Source of the DNA: Streptomyces sp. NBC_01498 | GTDB taxonomy: Bacteria > Actinomycetota > Actinomycetes > Streptomycetales > Streptomycetaceae | DNA length: 64,000 nucleotides | Assembly: GCF_036327775.1 (NCBI RefSeq) | Contig: NZ_CP109598.1 | Location: forward strand, 4,092,001-4,156,000 | Direction of reading: 5' to 3' | The notes under the pieces: generated by a model | Databases searched by the model: none | What the model was told of the DNA's origin: nothing | What the model saw: the letters and a program-made list of their open reading frames with translations, nothing else | Position numbers and translations under genes: made by a program | In this document: positions 9,012 to 17,687 of the stretch, piece after piece | Numbering within the stretch: position 1 is the stretch's first letter | Layout of the letters: the number at the start of each line of letters is the position of its first letter

Positions 9012-9161
9012 ACCGCGGGCACACGACGGCGCTTCTGTCTCGTACGGGGCAGGCCCTGCCGTCCCTGCCTGAGGGGCATGGGCCCCGCTCCGGCGGGTCG
9101 CGTCATGTGGTCGGTGGCGGCGTGCGCGGTGCCACTGTGTGGTCCGACGTGTGGGGGCGTG

Positions 9162-9235
9162 GTCGACGGCTTCGCTCAACTCGCCTTGTTCCGAGCGAGG
9201 TTGATTGGCCCACCGCCATGGCGTGTACTGCTCTC
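9162..9235 (-). pseudogene. Remnant of the duplicated partner gene
   Basis: A 26-base stretch, 9162-9187, is identical to 7895-7920 inside the intact partner gene. The neighbouring bases still encode YTPWRWAN...EQGELSEAVDH on the minus strand, matching VAWRWAE...DEGELSEAVDC. The upstream half of the gene is not recognisable here, and the surrounding reading frame is not bounded by a plausible start. With the GntR gene at 8250 it forms the second unit of a tandem duplication. Confidence 0.75.
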
Positions 9236-9378
9236 CGGCCTTCCGCCGGTCCGTGGCCGGCCTGCCCTGGCGGCGTCGAAAGCCGTGGTCCCCGTTTCTG
9301 GCCGTGCTTCGCCGATCATGGCCCACTCCTCCATTCACGCGTCGGTGAACCAGCGCCGACGGCATCTGTGGCAGACGG

Positions 9379-9452
9379 CTTCCTGTAGGAAGTGACTTCC
9401 TATCGGAAGCTTGAGCAGGGTGGGCTATGGTCGGGGAACATCCGACAGGAAG
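9379..9452. promoter_or_regulatory. Three GntR-type operator palindromes
   Basis: Three 14-bp dyads precede the GntR gene at 9470: CTTCCTGTAGGAAG (9379-9392), CTTCCTATCGGAAG (9396-9409) and CATCCGACAGGAAG (9439-9452). The first two have perfect 5-bp arms and sit 17 bp apart, and the third has one mismatched arm base. A TATGGT hexamer (9426-9431) between the second and third sites could be a -10 box. That would place operator 3 over the transcription start and operator 2 over the -35 region, a layout expected for autorepression. The protein-site pairing is inferred from position. Confidence 0.7.
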
Positions 9453-9469
9453 CACTCGAAGGAGACCCA

Positions 9470-10174
9470 ATGCCGGGGACGGTCGCAGGCATGGCCGCGT
9501 AACTGAAAGCGCGGATCGACGCCGGGACGCTCAAGGCGGGCGACAAGATTCCCCCGACCCGCTTCCTCATGCAGCAGTTCAACCTGTCCGACAACGCCGT
9601 CTACCGCACCATCGCCCTGCTCAAGGCGGAGGGCTATGTCCATGGACAGCAGGGCAAGGGCGTCTTCGTCAGGGACCGGCGCGCGCTCATCTCCGGGACG
9701 CGGCGCATCCTGATCGGGATCACCCAGCCCGACGAGACCATCCACCACAGGCACAGCGTCCGGGTCGAGGCGCCCGAATGGGTCGCGGGCATCCTGGGCG
9801 AAGGTGAGTGCGTGAACCGCGCGCAAACCGTTCAGCGCGGGGATGTCGTCCTCCAGGCGTCCCAGTCCTGGGTCAGCCTCGAAGTCGCCGCCGTCGTAAC
9901 GGAGGTGGACGAGCCGGAAGCCTGTGATCCGTCGTGGCAGGCGGTCTACCAGCAGCGCTCCGGCCAGACCGTGACCGTCGCCTCCAGGACCGTGGACGCC
10001 CGCATCGCCACCCCGCAGGACCGCGCCGATCTCGGCCTCGGCGAGGGCCGGGACGAGGACCGGGACGAGAACCACGCGCTGCTCGTGATGCGCAGCGTGT
10101 ACGTCACCGGGGACACCGTGATCGGCGTCGGCGAGGGCGTGTACGCACCCGGGCACCCTCTCGCGCTCTCCTGA
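9470..10174 (+). pseudogene. GntR-family regulator interrupted by a TAA at codon 11
   Basis: The gene starts at ATG 9470 after a good GAAGGAG site. The first codons read MPGTVAGMAA, then TAA at 9500-9502, then an uninterrupted frame to 10174 that continues a GntR winged helix (LKARIDAGTLKAGDKIPPTRFLMQQFNLSDNAVYRTIALLKAEGYV) and a UTRA-like domain (VASRTVDARIATPQDRADLGL, LLVMRSVYVTGDTVIGVGEGVY). In family members the codon at the TAA is usually a polar residue, so CAA to TAA is a plausible nonsense change. Restart at ATG 9569 would delete the first helices of the DNA-binding domain. The operators upstream look intact, so the loss may be recent or the stop may be read through. Confidence 0.75.
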
Positions 10175-10302
10175 CCCGGAGTGGTGGACCCGCACCCCGC
10201 CGCGGTCGTGACGCGCGGTACGTTCGGGCCCGCACACTTGGCCATACGGGACCGGCAGCCGCCGGCGTGGAATCGGCGGCGTGGACAGAGCGGAGTCACA
10301 GG

Positions 10303-13300
10303 GTGAGCGTCACGACGACCGAGGGGGCCGACCCGTTCGGAACGGCTCGGCTGCGGCGTGCGGTACTGGACTCGTGGGCCGCGGGGCCCGCCCGCTTCCG
10401 GGAGGACGCCAACGCCGAGGAGGACCTTGCCCTCGGCGGCTACCGGGACCGGCTGGTCGTCGAGCTGGCGCAGAACGCCGCCGACGCCGCCGCCCGCGCG
10501 GGCACCCCGGGCCGCCTTCGGCTCACCCTGCGGCCCGCCGGGGCCGAGGGCCCCGCCGTGCTCGTCGCCGCCAACACGGGCGCCCCCCTGGACGCGGCCG
10601 GCGTCGAATCGCTCAGCACCCTGCGGGCCTCCGCCAAGCGCGAGGAGGGGCACGAGTCCGCCGTCGGGCGCTTCGGGGTCGGGTTCGCCGCCGTCATCGC
10701 CGTCAGTGACGAGCCGGCCGTCGTCGGCAGGCACGGCGGTGTGCGCTGGTCGCTGGCCGAGGCGCGCGGGCTGGCCGAGGAGGCCGCCGGGGCGAGCCCC
10801 GGGCTCGGCGACGAACTGCGCCGCCGTGACGGGCACGTGCCGCTGCTGCGGCTGCCGCTGCCCGCCGAGGGCAGCGCCCCGGAGGGGTACGACACGGTCG
10901 TCATCCTGCCTCTGCGCGACGGGACGGCCCTCGACCTCGTCGAGCGGCTGCTCGCAGCGATCGACGACGCGCTGCTGCTGACCCTGCCCGGACTCGCCGA
11001 GATCGTGGTCGAAACACCCGACGGCGAGCGGGTGCTGACGCGCGGCGAGCACGGCCCGTACGTGCGTGTCGAGGACAGCGCCGCCGACGCCCCGAGCCGC
11101 TGGCGCGTCGTCAGCCACCACGGCGCCACCGACCCCGGCCTTCTCACGGACCGGCCCGTCGAGGAACGTCTGCGGCCCCACTGGTCCGTCACCTGGGCCG
11201 TCCCCGTGGACGAGGCGGGCGCCCCGGTCCCGCCCCGTACCGCGCCCGTCGTGCACGCGCCGACACCGACCGACGAACCGCTGGGCGTGCCCGCCCTGTT
11301 GATCGCCTCGCTGCCGCTGGACCCCACCCGGCGCCACCCCGCGCCCGGACCGCTCACCGACTTCCTCGTGGAGCGCGCCGCCGACGCCTACGCCGAACTC
11401 CTCGGCGACTGGCGGCCGGTGTCCACCGGCACCATCGACCTGGTGCCGGGGCCGCTCGGCAAGGGCGAGCTGGACGGGGTGCTGCGGGCCGCGATCCTCA
11501 AACGGCTGCCCCGCGTCGCCTTCCTCGAACCGGCCGCCCCCAGCGAGGAGTTGACCGCGCTGCGGCCCTTCGAGGCGGAGGTCGTGGAGGGCGCGGGCGC
11601 CGACACCGTACGCGTACTGGCCGAGGTTCTGCCCACGTTGCTGCCCGCCGGGCTCGAACGGCGCGCCGAGCTGCGGTCCCTGACGGTGGGCCGGCTGCCG
11701 CTCGGCGACGCCATCGAGCGCATCGGCGGCGCCGAGCGCGCCCCCGAGTGGTGGTACCGGCTGTACGAGTCGCTGGCCGGGGTCGACCCGGACCGGCTGT
11801 CCGGACTGCCGGTGCCGCTGGCCGGCGGACGTACCGCCATCGGGCCCCGGCGGGTCCTGCTGCCGCTCGCCGACACCCCGGCCGACCTGGCCAGGCTCGG
11901 CCTGAAGGTCGCCCACCCGGACGCCGCCCACCCGCTGCTGGAGAAGCTGGGCGCGCTGCCCGCCACCCCGCGCGCCGTGCTGACCACCCCGGAGGTACGG
12001 GCGGCGGTCGCCGCCTCGCTGGACTCCGAGGAGGTCTGGGACGACCAGCGGTCGCTGGACGCGGATGAGCTGGCGGAGACGGTCCTCGCTCTGGTGCGGG
12101 ACGCGGACCTGGAGGCCGGTGACGAGCCGTGGCTGGCCGCCCTCGCCCTGCCCGACGAGGACGGCGAACTCGCCCCGGCCGGTGAACTCGTCCTGCCCGG
12201 AAGCCCGTTCGCCGACATCATGCGGGAGGACGAACTGGCGCTGTGCGACGCCGACCTGGCCGAGCGCTGGGGCGAACAGCCGCTCGCCGCCTGCGGGGTG
12301 CTGGCCACCTTCGCCCTGGTACGCGCCACGGACGTCGTCCTCGACCCCGACGAACTGGAGCCGCGCGACGGCGACTTCGCCGAGCCGGACGACGCCGGGC
12401 TGCTCGACGCCGTCGACGTCTGGTGCGAGGACGTACTGGACCGGCTGCCCGGGACACCCGTGCCGCCGGTCGCCACCGAGATCGTCGCCGTACGCGATCT
12501 GGACCTGGTGGACGACGACGCCTGGCCCCGCGCCCTCGCCCTGCTGGCCCGGCCGCCGCTGCGCGACGCGCTGACCGCGCCCGTCCGCGTCCTGCTGCCC
12601 GACGGCACGACCGAGAGCGTGCGTTCGTACACCGCCTGGTGGCTGCGCGACCACCCGGTGCTCGACGGCCGCCGCCCGGCCGGTCTGCGCGCGGCGGGCG
12701 GTGACCCGCTGCTGAACGGGCTGTACGACTCCGTGGACGCGTCCGGCTTCGACGACGCGCAGGTGCTGCGGGCCCTGGGCGTACGGACCTCGGTCGCCGC
12801 GCTGCTGGACGAACCGGGCGGCGCCGCCGAACTGCTGGGCCGCCTCGCCGACCCGGACCGCGAGGTGACGGCCCGTCAACTGCACGCCCTCTACACGGCC
12901 GTCGCCCACCTGGACCCCGAACAGGTCACCCTCCCCGACGAGTTGCGCGCCGTCGTGGACGGCGAGGTGCGGATCGTGGACGCGGCGGACGCCCTGATCG
13001 CGGACGCGCCCGACCTGCTGCCGCTGGCCGGCGGACTCCCGCTGCTGCCGGTCGCCCCGGCGCGCGCCGCCGACCTGGCGGAACTGTTGCAGGTGGGGCG
13101 GCTCGGCGAGAGCGTCACGGCGGAGGTGACCACCGAGGGCGAGGAGTACGAGGTACCGGAGTCCGTCCACGTACTGCTCGGGGCCGGCACCCCCGCCACC
13201 TACGTGGAGCACGAGCAACTGCTCGCGGGCGGCGTGGAGTTGGACTGGCGGCGCACCCCGGACGGCACGGTCCACGCCGCCACCGTGGAGGGGGTCGCCG

Positions 13301-13410
13301 CCGGGCTGGCCTGGTCGGCGGGGCAGTGGCCGCGCCGCTTCGAGGTGGCCGCGCTGCTGGAGGACGCGTCACGTACGGACGAACTGGCCCGCGACCGCTG
13401 GTTCGACTGA
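10303..13410 (+). CDS. Large protein with sacsin/Hsp90-type ATP-binding domain
   Basis: The product (1035 residues, GTG start MSVTTTEGADPFG) begins with a GHKL ATPase domain. The N-box RLVVELAQNAADAAARAG is at about residues 50-67, followed by the glycine box SAVGRFGVGFAAVIAVSDEP at about residues 115-134, as in Hsp90 and sacsin. The rest is a long, acidic, leucine-rich region with no other recognisable motif and no membrane segment. Streptomyces homologues are annotated as sacsin-N-terminal-domain or Hsp90-like proteins. A chaperone or protein-remodelling role is inferred only from the ATPase fold. It is monocistronic between the GntR patch and the secreted-protein gene. Confidence 0.85.
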   Translation: MSVTTTEGADPFGTARLRRAVLDSWAAGPARFREDANAEEDLALGGYRDRLVVELAQNAADAAARAGTPGRLRLTLRPAGAEGPAVLVAANTGAPLDAAGVESLSTLRASAKREEGHESAVGRFGVGFAAVIAVSDEPAVVGRHGGVRWSLAEARGLAEEAAGASPGLGDELRRRDGHVPLLRLPLPAEGSAPEGYDTVVILPLRDGTALDLVERLLAAIDDALLLTLPGLAEIVVETPDGERVLTRGEHGPYVRVEDSAADAPSRWRVVSHHGATDPGLLTDRPVEERLRPHWSVTWAVPVDEAGAPVPPRTAPVVHAPTPTDEPLGVPALLIASLPLDPTRRHPAPGPLTDFLVERAADAYAELLGDWRPVSTGTIDLVPGPLGKGELDGVLRAAILKRLPRVAFLEPAAPSEELTALRPFEAEVVEGAGADTVRVLAEVLPTLLPAGLERRAELRSLTVGRLPLGDAIERIGGAERAPEWWYRLYESLAGVDPDRLSGLPVPLAGGRTAIGPRRVLLPLADTPADLARLGLKVAHPDAAHPLLEKLGALPATPRAVLTTPEVRAAVAASLDSEEVWDDQRSLDADELAETVLALVRDADLEAGDEPWLAALALPDEDGELAPAGELVLPGSPFADIMREDELALCDADLAERWGEQPLAACGVLATFALVRATDVVLDPDELEPRDGDFAEPDDAGLLDAVDVWCEDVLDRLPGTPVPPVATEIVAVRDLDLVDDDAWPRALALLARPPLRDALTAPVRVLLPDGTTESVRSYTAWWLRDHPVLDGRRPAGLRAAGGDPLLNGLYDSVDASGFDDAQVLRALGVRTSVAALLDEPGGAAELLGRLADPDREVTARQLHALYTAVAHLDPEQVTLPDELRAVVDGEVRIVDAADALIADAPDLLPLAGGLPLLPVAPARAADLAELLQVGRLGESVTAEVTTEGEEYEVPESVHVLLGAGTPATYVEHEQLLAGGVELDWRRTPDGTVHAATVEGVAAGLAWSAGQWPRRFEVAALLEDASRTDELARDRWFD

Positions 13411-13521
13411 ACGGGCCGAGCGTGTGATCTTCACCAAAAAGTCACTCGGCGCACAACCATCTGCCCCGTTTCGTCGTCTGACCGGTCGAGCCAACAGGCT
13501 CACTGACCCATGGGGAAATGC

Positions 13522-14379
13522 ATGCGAATCCGCGCCACCGTCGCAGTCGTGACCGGTGCCCTGGCTCTGTCGGCCCTGACCGTCCCGACCACCCAGGCCG
13601 CGCCCACCGCAGACCGTCCCGGCGTGCCGTCGTACGGCTCCGCCACCCACCAGGGCACCGGCGCCGCGTCGAAGGGCAACGCCCGCGCCGCCGCCGAGGC
13701 CCCGGTGATCAACAAGGCCGTGGTGAACGGCGGCAAGCCCATCGTCGTCGGCGCCACCGCCGTCAAGAAGGTCACCCTCTCGATCACCGCGTCGCACCCG
13801 GAGGGCATCGCCGCCTCCGACGCGATCATCTGGATCGGCTCCAGCCTGGACGACCCCGAAGCGTTCGGCTTCGGCGCGACCGGCCCCGCCACCTGCGTGG
13901 CGAACGCCGCCAACACCACCTCCACCTGCACGCAGACCATCGAGGTGGACCCGCTCTGGCTGGTCAACAGCGACTCCAAGACCTGGAATGTCGGCGCCTA
14001 CGTGCTGGCGAACGACGGCTACAGCACCCAGAGCGACAAGTTCGCAAAGACGAGCCTCCAGCGCCTGTCCAAGCTGGACGTCAACGCCGCGCCCGAGCCG
14101 GTGAAGAAGGGCGGCACGATCACGGTCACGGGCAAGCTGTCCCGCGCCAACTGGGAGACGGGCACCTACAAGGGCTACGCGACCCAGTCCGTCCAGCTCC
14201 AGTTCCGCAAGTCGACCAGCACCAGCTACACCACGCTCAAGACGGTCAAGACCTCCACGACCGGCACCCTGAAGACCACCGTCAAGGCGAGCGTCGACGG
14301 CTACTGGCGCTGGAACTTCGCCGGTACGTCCACCACCCCGGCGATCGTGCCGGCCGGCGACTTCGTCGACGTGAAGTAA
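13522..14379 (+). CDS. Secreted protein, DUF5707-like
   Basis: The 285-residue product has a clear Sec signal peptide (MRIRATVAVVTGALALSALTVPTTQAAPTA), cleaved probably after TQA. A small domain with one cysteine pair (ATCVANAANTTSTCTQTI) follows, then a C-terminal immunoglobulin-like beta domain (VNAAPEPVKKGGTITVTGKLSRANW to GYWRWNFAGT) typical of extracellular actinobacterial proteins. The ATG at 13522 is preferred because GGGGAAA lies six bases upstream; ATG 13510 would add MGKC. No enzyme motif is seen. A strong hairpin terminator follows at 14421. Confidence 0.8.
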   Translation: MRIRATVAVVTGALALSALTVPTTQAAPTADRPGVPSYGSATHQGTGAASKGNARAAAEAPVINKAVVNGGKPIVVGATAVKKVTLSITASHPEGIAASDAIIWIGSSLDDPEAFGFGATGPATCVANAANTTSTCTQTIEVDPLWLVNSDSKTWNVGAYVLANDGYSTQSDKFAKTSLQRLSKLDVNAAPEPVKKGGTITVTGKLSRANWETGTYKGYATQSVQLQFRKSTSTSYTTLKTVKTSTTGTLKTTVKASVDGYWRWNFAGTSTTPAIVPAGDFVDVK

Positions 14380-14420
14380 CCACGAGGCAGACACGGCCCA
14401 GCCGCCACTGCACCAGCCAC

Positions 14421-14453
14421 GAGGGACCCCGCGCACCACGCACGGGGTCCCTC
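14421..14453. terminator. Bidirectional hairpin terminator
   Basis: GAGGGACCCCG (14421-14431) pairs perfectly with CGGGGTCCCTC (14443-14453) around an 11-base loop. It sits between the convergent secreted-protein and P-type ATPase genes. No T-tract follows, which is usual for Streptomyces terminators. Confidence 0.8.
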
Positions 14454-14476
14454 CGCCGTCGCCGTCTCTCCGCCCG

Positions 14477-16975
14477 CTAAGCCGGGAACCGGCGGTCCAC
14501 CAGGCGCCAGGCGATCTCCAGCAGGACCGCGCCCACGGCCGAGATCGCCACCGCCGCCCAGGGGAGCGTCGTGCCCACCAGCTTCAGGGCGAAGAAGTTC
14601 TGGAGCGCGGGTACGGCCAGGACCAGCAGGAAGCAGAAGCCCATCAGCAGCACCAGTCCCACCCGCCACCAGGTGTAGGGGCGGGCGATGATCGCCAGGA
14701 CCCACATCGAGACCAGGAACAGGGTCAGCGTCGCCACGCTCGTCTCGGCGGCCAGCGCGCCCGGACCGCTGTAGTGCGAGCGGGCCAGCAGATACGCGAC
14801 GAACGTGGCGGCCGCGGCGATGGTCCCGCTGGGCACCGAGTAACGCATCACCCTGCGGACGAAGTTGGGCCGGGCGCGCTCCTTGTTCGGCGCGAGGGCC
14901 AGGAAGAACGCCGGGACGCCGATCGTGAGCGTGGAGATCAGCGTCAGATGCCGGGGCAGGAACGGGTACTCCACCTGTGTGCACACCACCAGGATCGCCA
15001 GCAGCACGGAGTAGACGGTCTTCGTCAGGAACAGGGTCGCGACCCGGGTGATGTTGCCGATCACCCGGCGGCCCTCCGCCACCACCGAAGGCAGGGTGGC
15101 GAAGCTGTTGTTGAGCAGGACGATCTGCGCGACGGCCCGGGTCGCCTCCGAACCCGACCCCATCGCGACCCCGATGTCGGCGTCCTTCAGCGCGAGTACG
15201 TCGTTCACCCCGTCACCGGTCATCGCGACCGTATGGCCGTGCGACTGCAACGCCCCGACCATCTGCCGCTTCTGCTGCGGGCTGACCCGGCCGAAGACCG
15301 ACGCCGATTCCAAGGCCCGCGCCATCTCCTCCCGCTCGGACGGCAGTTGGCGCGCGTCGACCGTACGGTCCGCGCCCGGCAGGCCGAGCTTCGCCGCCAC
15401 GGCGCCGACCGAGACCGCGTTGTCGCCGGAGATCACCTTCGCCGAGACGTCCTGCGCGGCGAAGTACGTCAGCGTCTCGGCTGCGTCCGGACGCAGCCGC
15501 TGCTCCAGCACCACGAGGGCCGTCGGCACGGCGCCGTCGCTCACGCCGGGCGCGTCCAGCGCGGGCGCGCCGTCGACGCGGGTCAGCAGCAGGACCCGCA
15601 GGCCCTGTTCGTTGAGCGCGTCGATCCCGTCGAGCGCCGGATCGCCCTCCGGCAGCAGCACGTCGGGCGCGCCGAGCAGCCAGCTCGTGGGGCCACCGGC
15701 GCCGTTCTCCTCGAACGTGGCGCCGCTGTACTTGCGGGCCGACGAGAACGGCAGCGCCGCCGTCGCGCGCCACCCCGGGGTGCCCGGGTAGGCGTCGACG
15801 ACCGCCCGGAGGCTGGCGTTGGGCCGGGGGTCGGACGCGCCGAGGGCGCCGAGCACCGTACGGACCCGGCCCTCGTCCGCGTCGCCCAGCGGCCGGAGCT
15901 CGGTGACGTTCATACCGCCCTCGGTGAGCGTGCCGGTCTTGTCGAGGCACACGACGTCGACGCGGGCCAGGCCCTCGATCGCGGGCAACTCCTGTACCAG
16001 GCACTGCTTGCGGCCGAGCCGGATGACGCCGATCGCGAAGGCGACCGAGGTGAGCAGGACCAGGCCCTCCGGGATCATCGGGACGATGCCGCCGATGGTC
16101 CGCGCGACGGAGTCCTTGAAGTCGTTCTCCTTGACGACGAGCTGACTGATGATCAGCCCGATCGCGGTCGGGACCATCATCCAGGTCACGTACTTCAGTA
16201 TCGTGCTGATGCCGGTGCGCAGTTCGGACTGGACGAGCGTGAAGCGCGAAGCCTCCTCGGCGAGTTGGGCCGCGTACGCCTCCCGTCCCACCTTGGTCGC
16301 CCGGAACGCGCCGCCGCCCGCGACCACGAAGCTGCCCGACATCACCGGGTCGCCGGGGTGCTTGAGCACCGGGTCGGCCTCACCGGTCAGCAGGGACTCG
16401 TCCACCTCCAGGTTGTCGGCCTCGACGATCTCGCCGTCCACCACGACCTTGTCACCGGGGCCGAGTTCGACCACGTCGCCGAGGACGATCCCGGAGGTCG
16501 GGATGCCTGTCGCGGCACCGTCACGCCGTACGACCGGTCTGGCCTCCCCGATGACGGCGAGACCGTCCAGGGTCCGTTTGGCGCGCAGTTCCTGGATGAT
16601 GCCGATGCCCGTGTTGGCGATGATCACGAAGCCGAAGAGGCTGTCCTGGATGGGCGCGACCAGGAGCACGATCGCCCAGAGGATCCCGATGAGCGCGTTG
16701 AACCGGGTGAAGACGTTGGCGCGGACGATCTCGCCGGTGGACCGGCTGCTGCGTACGGGAACGTCGTTGACCTCGCCCCGCGCGACCCGCTCGGCGACCT
16801 CGGCCGAGGTCAGTCCGGCGGCGCGCCCGGCCGGCCTGTCCGGCCCGGCCGGTCTCCCGGGGCCGTCCGGGCGCGGGGGAGCGACGGGGTGCACGGGGTC
16901 GAGTTCCGCGCCCGCGTCGATGGAGGGGCCGCGTGGCTCGCCGTCGTCGGTGTCGGTCTTCGGCCGCTCAGTCAT
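14477..16975 (-). CDS. Cation-translocating P-type ATPase
   Basis: The 832-residue membrane pump has the full set of P-type motifs: the actuator loop DESLLTGEADPV, the M4 ion-site helix GGIVPMIPEGLVLLTSVAF, the phosphorylation motif CLDKTGTLTEGG with Asp345, and the hinge TGDGVNDVLALKDADIGVAMGSG. A Pro/Gly-rich, presumably disordered tail of about 50 residues precedes the first domain. PEGL in M4 and the absence of N-terminal metal-binding CxxC motifs argue against the heavy-metal (P1B) class and fit a P2/P3-like pump such as the HAD-IC ATPases of actinobacteria. Transported ion unknown. Shares terminator 14421-14453 with the secreted-protein gene. Confidence 0.92.
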   Translation of the reverse strand: MTERPKTDTDDGEPRGPSIDAGAELDPVHPVAPPRPDGPGRPAGPDRPAGRAAGLTSAEVAERVARGEVNDVPVRSSRSTGEIVRANVFTRFNALIGILWAIVLLVAPIQDSLFGFVIIANTGIGIIQELRAKRTLDGLAVIGEARPVVRRDGAATGIPTSGIVLGDVVELGPGDKVVVDGEIVEADNLEVDESLLTGEADPVLKHPGDPVMSGSFVVAGGGAFRATKVGREAYAAQLAEEASRFTLVQSELRTGISTILKYVTWMMVPTAIGLIISQLVVKENDFKDSVARTIGGIVPMIPEGLVLLTSVAFAIGVIRLGRKQCLVQELPAIEGLARVDVVCLDKTGTLTEGGMNVTELRPLGDADEGRVRTVLGALGASDPRPNASLRAVVDAYPGTPGWRATAALPFSSARKYSGATFEENGAGGPTSWLLGAPDVLLPEGDPALDGIDALNEQGLRVLLLTRVDGAPALDAPGVSDGAVPTALVVLEQRLRPDAAETLTYFAAQDVSAKVISGDNAVSVGAVAAKLGLPGADRTVDARQLPSEREEMARALESASVFGRVSPQQKRQMVGALQSHGHTVAMTGDGVNDVLALKDADIGVAMGSGSEATRAVAQIVLLNNSFATLPSVVAEGRRVIGNITRVATLFLTKTVYSVLLAILVVCTQVEYPFLPRHLTLISTLTIGVPAFFLALAPNKERARPNFVRRVMRYSVPSGTIAAAATFVAYLLARSHYSGPGALAAETSVATLTLFLVSMWVLAIIARPYTWWRVGLVLLMGFCFLLVLAVPALQNFFALKLVGTTLPWAAVAISAVGAVLLEIAWRLVDRRFPA

Positions 16976-17089
16976 GAGGTCGACGTTACGGCGGTGAGCG
17001 GGCGTTCCCGCGTTGCCCGGCCCGAAGATCCGACCGTGGTACGAGGGGCCCGGCCCGCCGGTAATCCCCTGGTACCGGAGCGACCCGTA

Positions 17090-17443
17090 CTACGGCGCGG
17101 GGGTCCCGGACGTGTCGCCGTCCCCGCCGCCGTCCGTGCCCGCGTCCCCGTCCGCGCCACTGCCCGCGCGTCCGTCCGCGCCCCCGCCCGCGTGCCGGTC
17201 CGCCGTCGCGCGCCTGATCGCGGTCTCCCGCCTGCGGACGTACCAGATGCCGATCAGCCCGAGCCCGGCTCCGGCCAGACAGGTCCACACCCACCAGGTG
17301 TGCCCGTGGTCCTCGAACCAGCCGTAGAACGGGACCTGCACCACGAAGAGGACGAACCAGAGGACGGTGCCGCCGACGATGGTCGGGACGACCGGCCCTT
17401 CGAGGGGCTCGGGTGCCTCGTGCGTCGGGGTCCATTTGGCCAT
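17090..17443 (-). CDS. DUF2530 membrane protein
   Basis: The 117-residue product has two membrane segments (TIVGGTVLWFVLFVVQVPFYGW and WWVWTCLAGAGLGLIGIWYV) joined by a short DHGHT loop, then RRRETAIRR and a Gly/Ala/Asp-rich tail (GGGADGRAGSGADGD). This layout fits the actinobacterial DUF2530 family, whose function is unknown. The tail is low complexity and likely disordered. It lies head-to-head with the NCS2 permease and upstream of the P-type ATPase on the same strand, separated from it by about 110 bases. Confidence 0.85.
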   Translation of the reverse strand: MAKWTPTHEAPEPLEGPVVPTIVGGTVLWFVLFVVQVPFYGWFEDHGHTWWVWTCLAGAGLGLIGIWYVRRRETAIRRATADRHAGGGADGRAGSGADGDAGTDGGGDGDTSGTPAP

Positions 17444-17553
17444 GCGCTCAGTGTAGGCGGCGGGGTACGAGGCCGGGCCCGGCGGAGGCGCGGGCGGGGC
17501 CGGGCCCGTACGCCAAGGCTCTACGCGCGGAGATAGCGATCATCAACCTATCT

Positions 17554-17634
17554 GTTCATACTGAACCCGTTTTGGCGGATGGCCTGTTCGATTCGTCCGA
17601 ACGTCCAATGACCGTCACGACTGTTCGAACGTCC
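17554..17634 (+). promoter_or_regulatory. Palindrome and paired direct repeats upstream of the purine permease
   Basis: GTTCATACTGAAC (17554-17566) is a dyad with perfect 5-bp arms. Further on, CGAACGTCC occurs at 17598-17606 and again at 17626-17634, 28 bp apart. All lie 55-135 bases before the permease start and could bind a regulator of purine uptake. No direct evidence identifies which one. Confidence 0.45.
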
Positions 17635-17636
17635 GA

Positions 17637-17678
17637 CGACCGCCACGACCGCCACGACCGCCACGACCGCCACGACCG
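17637..17678. repeat. 9-bp CGACCGCCA tandem repeat, four and a half copies
   Basis: Perfect units at 17637, 17646, 17655 and 17664 plus a partial unit at 17673 end ten bases before the permease start codon. They occupy the place where the ribosome site would be, so no conventional ribosome-binding sequence is present. Confidence 0.85.
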
Positions 17679-17687
17679 AGGTTGCGC

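Noticed and set aside
9946..13275. 1109-codon minus-strand frame opposite the Hsp90-like gene
   Set aside because: The plus-strand protein carries clear ATPase motifs. The antisense frame is a by-product of high third-position GC.
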